DNA of 64,000 nucleotides. Source: Carposina sasakii (lineage: Eukaryota; Arthropoda; Insecta; Lepidoptera; Carposinidae). The stretch covers positions 4,030,001 through 4,094,000 of the forward strand of contig CP053157.1 in NCBI GenBank assembly GCA_014607495.2, read 5' to 3'. The notes beneath the pieces were generated by a model that worked only from the letters and a program-made list of their open reading frames with translations, made no database searches and was not told the origin of the DNA. The position numbers and the translations under genes were made by a program. Shown one piece after another: positions 10,196-20,900 of this stretch; the first letter of the stretch is position 1; every line of letters starts with the position of its first letter.

Positions 10196-10894
10196 AAGCG
10201 AGTGGCATCCAGGATCCAACTTATTATATCACTCGTAAGTACAAAATTGAATTTCCAAACTATGGCCCTAGGCAAAAACTTAAACGGCAAATTTTAGGCA
10301 ATATTCACTCTTGCTTTTTTAAATATTTGTCACAAAACTTTATTTAGTTAGTTGCTTATCCTCATAATCCCAATATTTGCTTGTGAAGCTACTTTTTAAA
10401 CATTTTCTGTGTATTGTATATTTTTGAGTAGGGTGCACATACTTTTCCATAACAAGAGACCGACCCTACAATGAATTTATTTTGAAATGTTATACTTTTT
10501 ATTATCATATATAACATTATAAATGTGAAAGTAACTCTGTCTGTCTCGCTTTTACGCCTACTGCCGCCATTTACTAAGCGAATTAATTTTAGTGATAATT
10601 TTCTCTGCGTAGCTTTGGGTGGACCCAGAAAAGGTTTAAACGCCTAGCTTGGTGGCGCCTGTCACTGTAACATTTTGTAATCACTAGTTAGTATAGGTGC
10701 TAAAATTTAAATTTTCAGATAATCAAGGAAACCCACGTATGGATTATAGTAACGTTACAGCTACCGAAATATTATATCACTGGATCAATTACTGGCAGAT
10801 AGAGCACAAAACATTTGTCGTTCATTACAAAAACATTTATCGTTCTTATGCTCAGCTTCAAAGAACGATGGAAAAACTTGTGCAAATAAAATAA
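10196..10894 (+). CDS. Last two exons of an unrecognised plus-strand gene
   Basis: Exon 10196-10234 (39 nt) lies between acceptor gtggttgcag and donor ACTC|GTAAGT. Exon 10719-10894 follows acceptor aaattttcag and ends in TAA. Joined in phase they read ASGIQDPTYYITH, then NQGNPRMDYSNVTATEILYH, then WINYWQIEHKTF and MEKLVQIK. This is a continuous, aromatic-rich, protein-like sequence with no repeats. An AATAAA overlaps the stop codon (10885-10890). The upstream exon must end with one base of a split codon and was not found, so start and length are unknown. No family recognised. The agreement of both splice sites and reading frame is the reason for calling it. Confidence 0.5.
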
Positions 10895-13552
10895 AAGATA
10901 TTTATTGGTTATTTATTTAATAGTTGTTAAATCCCTTTAATCTAAATAAGACACTAAAGCACTTAAAACAACGTTTCTTATTTGTACGTATGCAATAGTA
11001 GTACGAAATATAAGTATTCATAATTATGTACTCGTAAATATACCAATTTACATTCTAGGTCTTTAGGATCACGGACAATATCACAATGGCTAAGACCATC
11101 CTTTTATATTTTGTAAATGTGTAATGTAAATTGTGCAAATCTTATGTTACCTATATTTAGGCCAATACAAATTCCATTGGGTTCTCTGCAATTATTCCTA
11201 CTTTTCTTTAGAAACGAATAATCTAATCTTTACTTATTAATTATTATGTATCCACCATTAAAATTTGCTGTTTAAAAGAACTCAGTTGACCTTCAAAAAT
11301 GCAAGCATTACATTGATTCACGTTTATGCTACTTAGCAATACTAGGCATTTCCTTACTAGTTAAAAGTGCTATTAAATAACGAAGGGCACTAAAACAGCC
11401 CAAAGCTGTAGAATGGAATTACGCTGCATTATAATAGCACAAGTTTATGCTATTATGCAGCATTAGGCATTATCTTACTATTTAAAAATGCTATTGTAGA
11501 CCCTTAGACATAAAAAACAGCTAAAAGCTGTATGGCATTTACATGACATAATGGTTTATGTTTATGTTACTAAACAGCATTGAGCATTTATATCCTAATT
11601 AAAAATGCAATTGTAGAGCCAAATGTACTAAAAACAGCTGAAAGCTGCAAAGCTGCTTTGTGTATTGATACACTAAAACTACAGGCATTACAAACTCATT
11701 TTGATATGCCATTATCCATCCACCCCTTATAAAGTGTAAAGCATCATAATGGTTTCAAAATGCTCATATAAAGCATCAAGATGCTCGGTAAACTCATATA
11801 AGAGTTTCTACGAACCTTAAGTTCTACATAAGTTAATTATCCGTTTGTTAAAATGCTTCCTGTGTTACTTGGGTTGTTCGTGGTAGAAATGTCATTGAAT
11901 GAAATGTCCATTAAAATTAAATTGTGAGTACACTCTATTTTTTCCCCGTCTAGTTTTTCAAGGTCAAATTGGTCAAATTTTCGGGAGGCAGTTTTTAGTA
12001 AGAAGCGCTGTTTCCAGCTTGTATACATTTCTATGGTGGAAACTCGGTGGAACGGCCTCGCTCTCGCAGAGCAATTTTCTGACTGATGATTGTCAAAATC
12101 TTTTTATTTTTTAAATAGTTTTGGCCCTGGACCAGGCCTAAACATTCCCCCACCGAAATCTGCCAAGATTTCTCAGTTAGAGCTCCAGTGGTGGAAAATA
12201 AAATACACGAATAAATATAGAATTACTAACTCAATAGTAGAATAATATTATGTGTATGAAAGAGTGTGGACTGTATATAATATTAAGTAGCAATAGATAA
12301 GTAAATATACTTACTAATGTCTAAATACTAATGAAATAATTTACATCACTAAAACAAAAGAAATGCAGTCCTACTCCAAAGGGAGCGGACCATAGATAAC
12401 AGAAACACAGGAGATGGGCCGCTAAGCGCACTTAGTTTGAGTTCTGATGTAAGCGGCTATAAGCCACACTTACATTGACATCTAAATAATAACACAAATT
12501 ACACCCACATTGATAAATCTCTGACACTCACACATTTAAGGCGGTACTCTCATTGGCGCGCACACATTGCTATCTACTGTGTAAGTACGCGCCTCAGTAT
12601 AGCAAATACATTCAAAAAATTTCACACGTACGCTAGTGATTGACTGTCGATAAATTTGTTATCGAGCACTTGCGTTGTTGCACATCGCGAACAATTTAGG
12701 CTTTAGTAGCTGGTCACAATACAATTTTAAACATGTTTTTACTTAGCTTCATCTTAAAATTCAACCTACTTTTTCTACTTCTCGTTGTCCGATTGAGCTT
12801 AGATTTTGAGTTGCATCACAGTCACAAAAGTATGAGGTCACAAATAAAAGGTTATTTTTCTTGAAGGGATAAAGAATAAAGTAAATTCGTAGCGGAGTCT
12901 TTAATAAATTAGTACGGTATGTAAATGTTCGATGGAAATAAAAAACTATAATAATATGCTTATTGGTAGTCATTTATTATCTACATTTAACAAAATATTC
13001 TGAAATATTTAAGACTCGATAACACAAAGTAGGTAAGTAACTACTTTATAGTAACTATTTTACAGTTAAATAATATTTTTTTATATTATAATTTAAAAAA
13101 ATATTTATTAATAAGAAACACAAAAATAAAGAAAGTTGACTTTGCACACATCTACATTAATTTAGGTACTTTGTTACACTAATAATAATAAGTAATTCAC
13201 CATTGTTTTACATAAACATAATATTTTTTAAACTCTCAAAATTATCTACTTAAGATTAGTTATTACTCGTAGGTACTATTCGCGGCAACGTGACGTATCG
13301 ACAACAAGAAATGACAGGTACAACTCTATGTCAAAGCGCTTAGCAGCGGCCGTGCGCGGGAGCGGCCGATTCAATATGCGCAATTATCATCACTCGGTCA
13401 AACTGATTTCAACACCAGGCACGCTACACTTAGCGAGCAATGTATTAGGTTCAATCGTTAGGTTACATATGTCACTCAGTGAAAATTATTTTAACGAAAT
13501 AAAATGAAATTTGGGTATAAATGCTAGAAAACAAAATTGTTATTGTACTTAC
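10895..13552. other. Non-coding stretch beside the THAP exon
   Basis: Apart from the tandem repeat at 11322-11680 it holds AT-rich DNA. On the minus strand at about 12165-12130 a purine tract GGTGGGGGAA is followed by TGTTTAGGCC, the form of a polypurine tract plus LTR start, but no element body could be attached to it. No convincing second THAP exon was found in this interval. Confidence 0.3.
11322..11680 (+). repeat. Degenerate tandem repeat, three units of about 120 bp
   Basis: Units begin with gtttatg at 11322, 11443 and 11560. Each contains a gcatt(a/g)(g/a)gcat block, an aaaa(t/g)tgc(a/t)att block, and (a)aaacagc followed by a(a)agctg. AGCTG/CAGCT words make small hairpins in every unit. 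Nothing coding is seen in 10900-13550 apart from this and the THAP exon. Confidence 0.6.
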
Positions 13553-13623
13553 CTATGAAAAGTGACCCCTTCAAGTTTATGGTCACTTCGATTCTTGCAC
13601 ACAACCACTGAACAAGCAGGCAT
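13553..13623 (-). CDS. First coding exon of a THAP-domain protein (partial)
   Basis: ATG at 13623 opens a 71-nt exon reading MPACSVVVCKNRSDHK then LEGVTFH, followed by AG|GTAAGTAC, a strong donor. The start MPxC-x4-C-KNR and the terminal VTFH are the first half of the THAP zinc finger (C2CH DNA-binding domain, start of the protein, first Cys pair spaced C-x4-C, then F-H before an intron in front of F-P). THAP proteins are DNA-binding regulators or domesticated transposases. The rest (C-x2-H, downstream exons) was not found on this strand between here and 7000; the next intron may be long or the exon an orphan. The ATG lies only about 100 bp beyond the presumed 3' end of the BEL relic, in the same orientation. 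Confidence 0.6.
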
Positions 13624-13742
13624 TATAAAAAAACACTCCCGTGTGACGCGTTAGGCAATCAAGTCCCGACTGATTGCGTTTTCGCGATGTTTGCCTATTT
13701 TGTTCATGGTTCAATTACACCGCCCACGCCCCCACGGCCACT

Positions 13743-14658
13743 CTATAGATCTCTGTGGAGCGGACTCAATTTTGTGACTGGGCGTATCACTTCGCTGTTC
13801 CTGGTCCGAACGCTAACTACACGCACTACTTCATCAGGACCTGAGTGCAATTTGGTCACCCTGCCTAACATCCAATGTAACGGCGGAGTATCGGCATGAA
13901 TCAAAACTAAATTCCCCACTTTTAAATGTATTGAACGGTTAACCCACTTTGAACTATCCTGTAAAGTATGGAGAAAATCTTTCTTCCAACTTGCCCAAAA
14001 CTTTTGTGACATTTGTTGCACAGCCTGCCATCTGTTGAGCCTATTCTCAGGCAAATGTGATAGATCGTATTCAGGTGGATGTAATAGATCACGACCTATC
14101 AAAAAATGTGCCGGTGTGAGTACTTCAAACTCATTTGGATCCGATGATAATGGACATAGCGGACGCGAGTTCAAAATCGCCTCGACACGTGCGAAAAAGG
14201 TGGTAAGTTCCTCAAACGTCAGAGTTCTGTTACCTACACATCGTTTTAGATGAGTTTTAGCAGATTTTATAGCAGCCTCATAAATATCTCCGAAATGACT
14301 ACCGGTGGGAGGATTATGTTGCCACTTTATAGTACGTGAAGTAAATGCGCTGGAAAGTTCCTTGTTTGAATCGAAAAAACGCGAAACTTCAGCTAACTGT
14401 TTCCCCGCTGAGACAAAATTAGTCCCATTATCTGATATTACCGTATTACAGAGACCGCGTCTGGCAGTAAACCGATCTAGAGAGGCTAAGAAACACTCGG
14501 TACTAAGTGACGATAACGTTTCTAAATAAACTGCCCGTGTGGCACAGCATACGAATACGCATACGTAGGACTTTAGAATCCGAGCATTTCTTCGGTCAGA
14601 TTCCTTCGTTTGAAATGGCCCGCCAATATCAATTCCTACCGTGTGGAACGTATGAATA
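13743..14658 (-). pseudogene. BEL/Pao pol: integrase catalytic core and C-terminal domain
   Basis: This is the remainder of the same polyprotein, in a different frame from the upstream part because of the insertion at 14659-14773. Integrase D,D,E landmarks are visible: VGIDIGGPF, then VISDNGTNF, then GSHFGDIYEAAIKSA. After this come LNSRPLCPLSSDP, LTPAHFLIGR, a W-rich segment and LVLIHADTPPLHWMLGRV near the end, the usual BEL C-terminal domain. It ends at a stop beside a G-rich tract. Confidence 0.85.
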
Positions 14659-14773
14659 TTTTCAACCGACTTCAAAAAAAGGAGGTTCTCAATTCGACCC
14701 GTATGTTTTTCTATGTTTGTTACGCGATAACTCCGCCAATTATGAACCGATTTGAACAAATCTTTTTTCGGCG
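14659..14773 (-). mobile_element. SINE/LINE tail fragment inserted in BEL integrase
   Basis: On the minus strand this 115-bp piece reads aaatcggttcataattggcg, then gttatcgcgtaacaaacata, then ctcctttttttgaagtcggt. I recall this as a very common lepidopteran retroposon tail. It sits between the zinc-binding part and the catalytic core of the BEL integrase and adds a stop and a frame shift. No clear target duplication was found, so a recombination origin is possible. Confidence 0.65.
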
Positions 14774-16536
14774 TATAGCTCTAAATTTCGGAAGCTGACC
14801 CATTATTGGCTGACGAGTAGAAGGTCTGACTCGAAAGCAAGACATACATTTTATGGTCCGAGACCGTATCACACCACGGGCCCCTAATATCCAATACCTC
14901 TGACTTAATATGCCTTGAAGAGAACGAGGACCAACATGGAGATACAATTTGTGATAATAATCAATTAAAATATTTGTAAAATTACATTTTTTCGGTAGCA
15001 ACAAAGGATGCTTTTTATCATATGACATCGCAGACTGAGCGAGCCTTCCCCCCACCCTGAGGAACCTATGCGCATCTAGAAAAGGGTTAAGCTTCTGCAG
15101 AGATCGCTTACATTCTTGACCTTTTGATAGCGCAGTAATGTCCTCAGAAAAGTGTTTCTGTTGAACAGACTTAACCAACACGTCACGAGCCTGACGTAAA
15201 TCGCTTACTGATATATTTTGACGTACAGTATTCGGTTGGCGACAGTGTCTAATAAACTGTAAACAATAAGCAATAATACGCACTAAACGATTGAAGTTAG
15301 ATTGTTTAAGAGTTAATTCATAAACTGGATCTGAATCGTCGTCAGTAGTCACAAGCGCGTGTGATAAAGTCGCTACTTTGAGTTCAGGTGGATTCTCGTT
15401 GCGAAACTCATCTATCGTCCGTACCGGCCACTGATCAGTAACTAGCCACCTGGGGCCACCAAGCCAATCTGTATTAGCAAGTAGGGATGATGGACTCGCT
15501 CCCCTAGAACACACATCAGCAGGATTGCTCCCTCCACTCACGTGGAACCAATTACTACTGGGAACTGTGTCCAATATTTTAGTTACGCGAGTAGCTACAA
15601 ATGTTTTAAGATTATAACTAGGTGTATTTAACCACGCTAAAACAACTGACGAATCAGTAAATAGCAGTGTATCATCTATTTTAGGCAAACGCTCCTCAAG
15701 CATCGATGTTACGTACTTGACGAGTTTTGCTAACAAGTGCGCAGCAAGTAATTCGAGTCGCGGCACCGATATAGTTTTTAGTGGCGCCACTTTAGACTTA
15801 GCAATGAGCAAACTAACTTTGTTTTCATTAGCTAAATTTCTGGTATGCAGATAAATAACTGCAGCATACCCGAGAGAAGATGCGTCACAAAATCCTAGAA
15901 TACGAAAATAGGTACTTTTTGTGACCATTACGTGTCGATCATGTTTAAAGTTTGACAATAGTGGGAGCTCGTTGATATATGCTAGCCATTCTTTAGTTAA
16001 ATCAGAAGGCAAACGTTCGTCCCAGCCTAACTTTAGACACCATAATTTCTGCATAAACGTTTTCGCATAAAATATACAGGGAGCGACAAAACCTAGAGGA
16101 TCGAACAGACGCCCAATTTGTGATAGAACAGTTCTCTTGGTAACTACGGAATCAGGAGAACTCGATCTAAAAGAAAAACTGTCAGAAGCTGGCTGCCACT
16201 GGAGACCCAAGACCTTTACAGAGAGATTCTTCTCATCTTCGAACTCGAGGTTAATTTCGCGATGATCCTCTGGCACTCCTTCTAGAATGGAACGACAGTT
16301 ACTAGACCACTTCCTAATGACAAAACCTGCTTCTTTTAACAGAGCACAAATATCTGTTTGTAGTTTTAATGCAGACTCTAGATCAGGTTCAGACCAAAGG
16401 AGATCATCCATGAAAAATCCATGCCTAAGAACTTTTGCTGCTTTCGGATACTTACTTGCTTCTGTTTCTGATAGTGTATGCAGAACTTTGATGGCTAGAT
16501 AAGGACTGCTAGCAACGCCGTAAGTAACAGTGTTAA
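14774..16536 (-). pseudogene. BEL/Pao pol: RT (3' part), RNase H, integrase zinc-binding region
   Basis: Reads in one frame without internal stops. The palm motif is FFMDDLLW (a variant of the YVDD box), close to the 5' break. The RNase H-like part includes LLFTDSSVVLAWL and the BEL-typical NWFHVSGGSNPADVCSRG. A histidine/cysteine integrase N-terminus follows (HVGPRSLQ; CMSCFRVRP), ending near MGQLPKFRAI where a foreign insertion begins. The frame is fused in phase to a mariner piece upstream. Polymerase activity is not possible because the fingers and first palm motif are missing. Confidence 0.85.
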
Positions 16537-16915
16537 GTTTGCGGACGGGATTTCTTGCAATACGCGCCTTGATTGTTTTGATGACCCCTGGAGTCCTAAC
16601 GGAACGAGGTCTGCCGTTTCTTTTCTTGTCATCGACACTAGAGGTTTCATTGTACCTCTTGATGGTACGGTACACGAACCTCTTCGTGAGTTTTAACTTT
16701 TGAAGCAAGTTGAATATCGTCTTCGGTGGATGGCCGCAACGATGCAATGCATTTACTGCTACTCTGTCCTCTTTGCGAGTCCACTCCATCGTAAAAATGA
16801 TTGAATGTAATTGTGATTTGGCAGATTATTAATCAAAAAATATTCGAAAATCGAACACCATTTCATTTTTTTTTCTAGGTGTTCTATTTTTAAAATAAAT
16901 GGCCAGTGACAGTAT
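16537..16915 (-). mobile_element. Mariner/Tc1-type transposase, N-terminal piece
   Basis: From ATG 16789 the frame encodes about 84 residues typical of a mariner DNA-binding region. A first helix-turn-helix (VNALHRCGHPPKTIFNLL) is followed by TKRFVYRTIKRYNE, then the GRPRSVRT linker (AT-hook-like GRPR box) and IKARIARNPVRK, where the second helix-turn-helix should begin. The frame then passes straight into BEL RT at about 16537. The catalytic D,D,D half is missing. Upstream, 16790-16915 includes ATTTTAAAAATAGAACACCT-type sequence (minus) that may be its 5' UTR and terminal repeat, with boundary uncertain. Confidence 0.75.
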
Positions 16916-17958
16916 TTAAGAACCGACTAGGTATATATGTTTAAAATATTTTTAATCTAAAAGCGCAACGGAAAGAGTTAATCAATTAAATTATTATTTA
17001 TAAGAATGACATTTTATTTAGGATTAATATAGTATTGTATTGTATCAACATTTCTGTAAGTGCTACCTACCCACAAATAAATGTCGTAAGTAGCCAGATT
17101 AGCTGGTAGAGAATGCCTTGCAAGGCATTAAGCTCGCCCTTGTTCATTATGTTTCGTAGTACAATAAAGAATTTTATCTATCTATCTATACCTGTATTAT
17201 GAGGAAATATATTTTTTTACTTTGAGCGAAATATAATAAATAGTACCTAATATGCACATTGCACATCAGCTTATTTCATTCCAGTTCACTGTCCCCCACT
17301 GTCGCCCCGCCGCGCCGCCCGCCCGGCAGGCGGGTTAGTGATCGCAGTGCGATTTACGGACTACCTATGTTATCAAAACAGGAGGCACTGCCATAGAAGA
17401 GAATAACTATGGCGCTGCCCACGATACCCACGGGAAGTCGGGCAGTAGGTACTTACCCATTCATCTGAGGTACTTACAGAGCAGGAGCAGACATTAGAAC
17501 CTAGAGTGCGTTTCATAGAATAACTCCTATTATGGTGCTCCTATGCCTGATTTCAGAACAAACATTTTTTGTATGCAGTGACAGAAAATGTGGTACACAA
17601 AGTAACTAGCGCAGTCATATAAAGGAACTATTTGATGAAACACACTCTATAACACATTATATTTCCTATTGCTCTTGAAGTTCTCGTGATGAGGACGAGT
17701 GCCGAGTGCCATTATAAATTTTTCCTTACACCACATGTATGGCCGTATGGATATAATGTTTCCCTTTCCTTCTAACTTGTAAATGTAAAAATGTCAAGTG
17801 TCAAACTGTCAATGTCAATCACACGTGTTATTTTTTTTTGCGGTTTGTTTTGCGAAATGATTGCATTAGCGAAGCGGAGTTTAATACCAATGTTCTAACA
17901 TAATTAGTGCCAATTACATTATACGATTTAGCCGAGTACTAAATGTATAACATCTACA
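16916..17958. other. Intergenic region upstream of UTP20 with LINE debris
   Basis: Contains a LINE 3' tail at about 17085-17190 (gaatgccttgcaaggcatta, caataaagaatttt, then a TATC microsatellite) and an inverted fragment of the cgcctgcccagcgtggtgac LINE family at 17283-17455. The 17640-17958 part is the likely UTP20 promoter/5' UTR. No TATA box at a sensible distance is convincing, as expected for a housekeeping gene. Confidence 0.5.
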
Positions 17959-20900
17959 ATGAAAATCAAACCAGTAAAACATAAAACGACCAATACTTTT
18001 AGAGTGAGTACAGTTTTAATATGTTTTGAGGTTATGTTTTTACAAATATTTTAATAATGCCAATAGAATACTTAATCACGTACGTAATTCACCTAATAAT
18101 ATTCAATTATACTTTTAATTACAGTTTGTACCCTTTGTGGAGAGAATAAATTCGATAGATATTCGTCATGCAGCCCTATATCATATTGAGCACGCTTACA
18201 CTAGGCAACCAGATGAAAATGAGAGTCACTTCTACTTGGCTATCCAGAAGTGGTATGCCCTTAATTTAACAGAGAACTTCAAAAAGTTCCGTAAAGAAGT
18301 ATTTGGTGTAATAACTGTACCTCAGCTGGTGCACAAGAAAGATGATGTATTGGATATACTTCAGAAATATTTAGAATTGGATGATCAGTTATGCCTTCAA
18401 CCTTTATTAGAGTAAGTCGTGTAGAACACACAAAATGTTTGATTATTGTGCTTGCTCTTCACTATTCTGTCTGTGTGTTTAAAATTAATTTGTTATGTTT
18501 ACAGAATTCTAGTATCCTCTGCAAAAGATTTAAGAGATGACTTCTATCCACATTTCCCAAAGTTTCTGGATATACTTATTAAATTTCTCAAAACTAAGGA
18601 TGCAGAGAAACTAGAATGGACACTGATTTGCTTGGCCTTTCTATTTAAAATATTAAAGCCATACCTAAAGAGAGACATAGCAGTTGTGTTGAAAAGAATA
18701 ATTCCGTTACTGAGTGAGTCACAGCCGCAGTATATAAATAACTTTGCAGCAGAAAGCTTTGCTTTTGTGGCAAGAGATATAAGAGACAAGAAGAAGTTTG
18801 TTGAGCTTATATTGCATTATTTGCAGAAGAATGATGATGTAAGTACTATAGTTTTAGTTATGAATACAATAGAAAAAACATTTCATTTTTGTGAAAGCAC
18901 ATTATTTTATACATTATGTATAGAAATTTTACTTACGCATTCTACTACTATGCTGAGGTGCTCTAAAATATCCCCCTAAGTCTAAGTCCCTTGCAAACAT
19001 AATATAAAGCAAGATTTAATATCTGTATACCATCATCATCACTAAGTAATTCCATTCAGATTCAGATCATTTATTTGCATAAATTGTTAAAAACTTATAC
19101 ACCCACCATTATTTCAGGCTATTGCAGGATGTGGCCATCTTCTCTTTGAAATCTTGAGAGGAGTATCAGGAAAGTTTCACAGCTGCATAGAGCATTTCCT
19201 GCCTCTATTGTTTCAGCACCTGAAAGAAAATAAAGAACACCAAGAAATATTATTCAAAGTGCTAACACAAACCATTCAGGATAGCTTGCAAGTCATATCT
19301 TACAAAGAATTCCATATATTCTGGACAACTACTTTGAAGTTCACCGAAGAGATTCTTAAAGAGGATGATGAAGAGAGTAAGGGGCTGGAGTACATACTCA
19401 GATTGTCTGGACAAGTTATAGAACATAAACAAGGAAAATATCTTATACATCCACCAGAATTTGTACTGCTGCTTGTCAAAGTAATATGTGAGCAGTCCGC
19501 TGAAAATGTTCTAGACATATGTGCACAAATAGGTGCATTATTGTTGCTATCTCCAAACATATCTTTGTCTCAAGAACATGCTGGCATTATAGTTAAAGTG
19601 CTTCTGCCATTACCTTACCCCAATATTTTGGTTAGCTTCGTCCAAAATGTAGTTGATTACTCACAGTTTGACATGCACATTTTGCCACCATTCCTGAAAT
19701 ATGTTGTGCAGTCTGGATTTGAGACTGAAGCAATGAACACACTTGCCAAGGTCTGCCTTAAAAAGGCCCCACTTTCAAAAAATGGGATGAAACTGTTTGA
19801 ATGGGTAAAGTATCCTCTGGATTTTGGCAAGTCATTGCCCCTTTTCATGGATTATTGTAAGAAAGTGTTGGAAGAAGATACAGACAGAATCTATGAGAAC
19901 CCGGAAAAGTTACTGAATGTGCTTTTCTGTTTGCCCCATGTTGAGAAACTCAATGTTGATACTTGCATAGAGCTACTGGGGAATCTAATTACTAAGTTGA
20001 TGACAATTCTACAAAGTTATTGTCTTGAAAACGAAGAAAACAAATTCCACTCAGACTCAACTACTTTGTCTAAATGTGCTAGGAAGGTTTTGTTTATACT
20101 GGCTAATGCATTAGAGAGTGCTATTCATATATCAAGTTGTAAAAGATTGCATGATATATGTGACATTGAAACAATATTGCCTATTATATTGCCAATTGCT
20201 GCAGATCCCAACTATTTATGTGCTCTTCATATAGTTGATTTATATTTTACAGCATATGAGCAAGAAAATAAGTTAACATATCCATTTTTGTCCCTGGTAA
20301 ATTCTTTTATTGGCAGCAATATCACTTCTCCATTTCATATTGTAAGTATCAAAATTGTGAATTATTGTTCTAAATTTTTTCATACCTATCTGGTGCCAAT
20401 GATGTTGAATACCTATAATATTGAATTATGTTCAATTTTCTTTATTGTCATATTATTTCCTTGTTTTAGGTCCGTCTTCTAACAACACATATTTACAAGC
20501 TTTTCGAAAGTTTAGAAGAACTAAACAAAACAGTTGTAGTTGGTGGTAATACAGAACGTTTTTCTGTATTCAGTATGTGCTATGCTGTGGAATGTATCAG
20601 ACCATCCATCCAAGAATATAGAACTCAAATAAGTGAACTTCAAAAATTGGCATTTAATTCAACACAGTATATTTTAGCCAAAGATACTGAATTTGGTTTA
20701 TTTTCCCTGAATTATATGTTGGGTGTTTTATATATGAATTTTAAACTTATATGGGAGCCAGTATCAGATTTTATAGCAGCATATGGCAATGCTCTATCTG
20801 TAGAAAATTTTTGGCCAGTTTTTCACAAAGCTCTAAAATCGTCATTTGATAATGCAAAGAAAAATCTAAAGCAGTTTATCTTTGATGATGAAATTGATTT

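Larger units (their letters stand above)
13724..16536 (-). mobile_element. BEL/Pao LTR retrotransposon relic, 5'-truncated
   Basis: Carries reverse transcriptase (C-terminal part), RNase H, integrase and the C-terminal domain in BEL/Pao order on the minus strand. It is truncated inside the RT palm at about 16536, where mariner sequence begins, so gag, protease, the RT N-terminus and 5' LTR are missing. After the last stop (13743) comes a G-rich tract (GTGGGGGCGTGGGCGG) and then TGTAATTG, which could be the polypurine tract and 3' LTR start; the LTR's far end is not identified. The element is dead: truncated and interrupted by a SINE-like insertion with frame loss. Confidence 0.85.
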
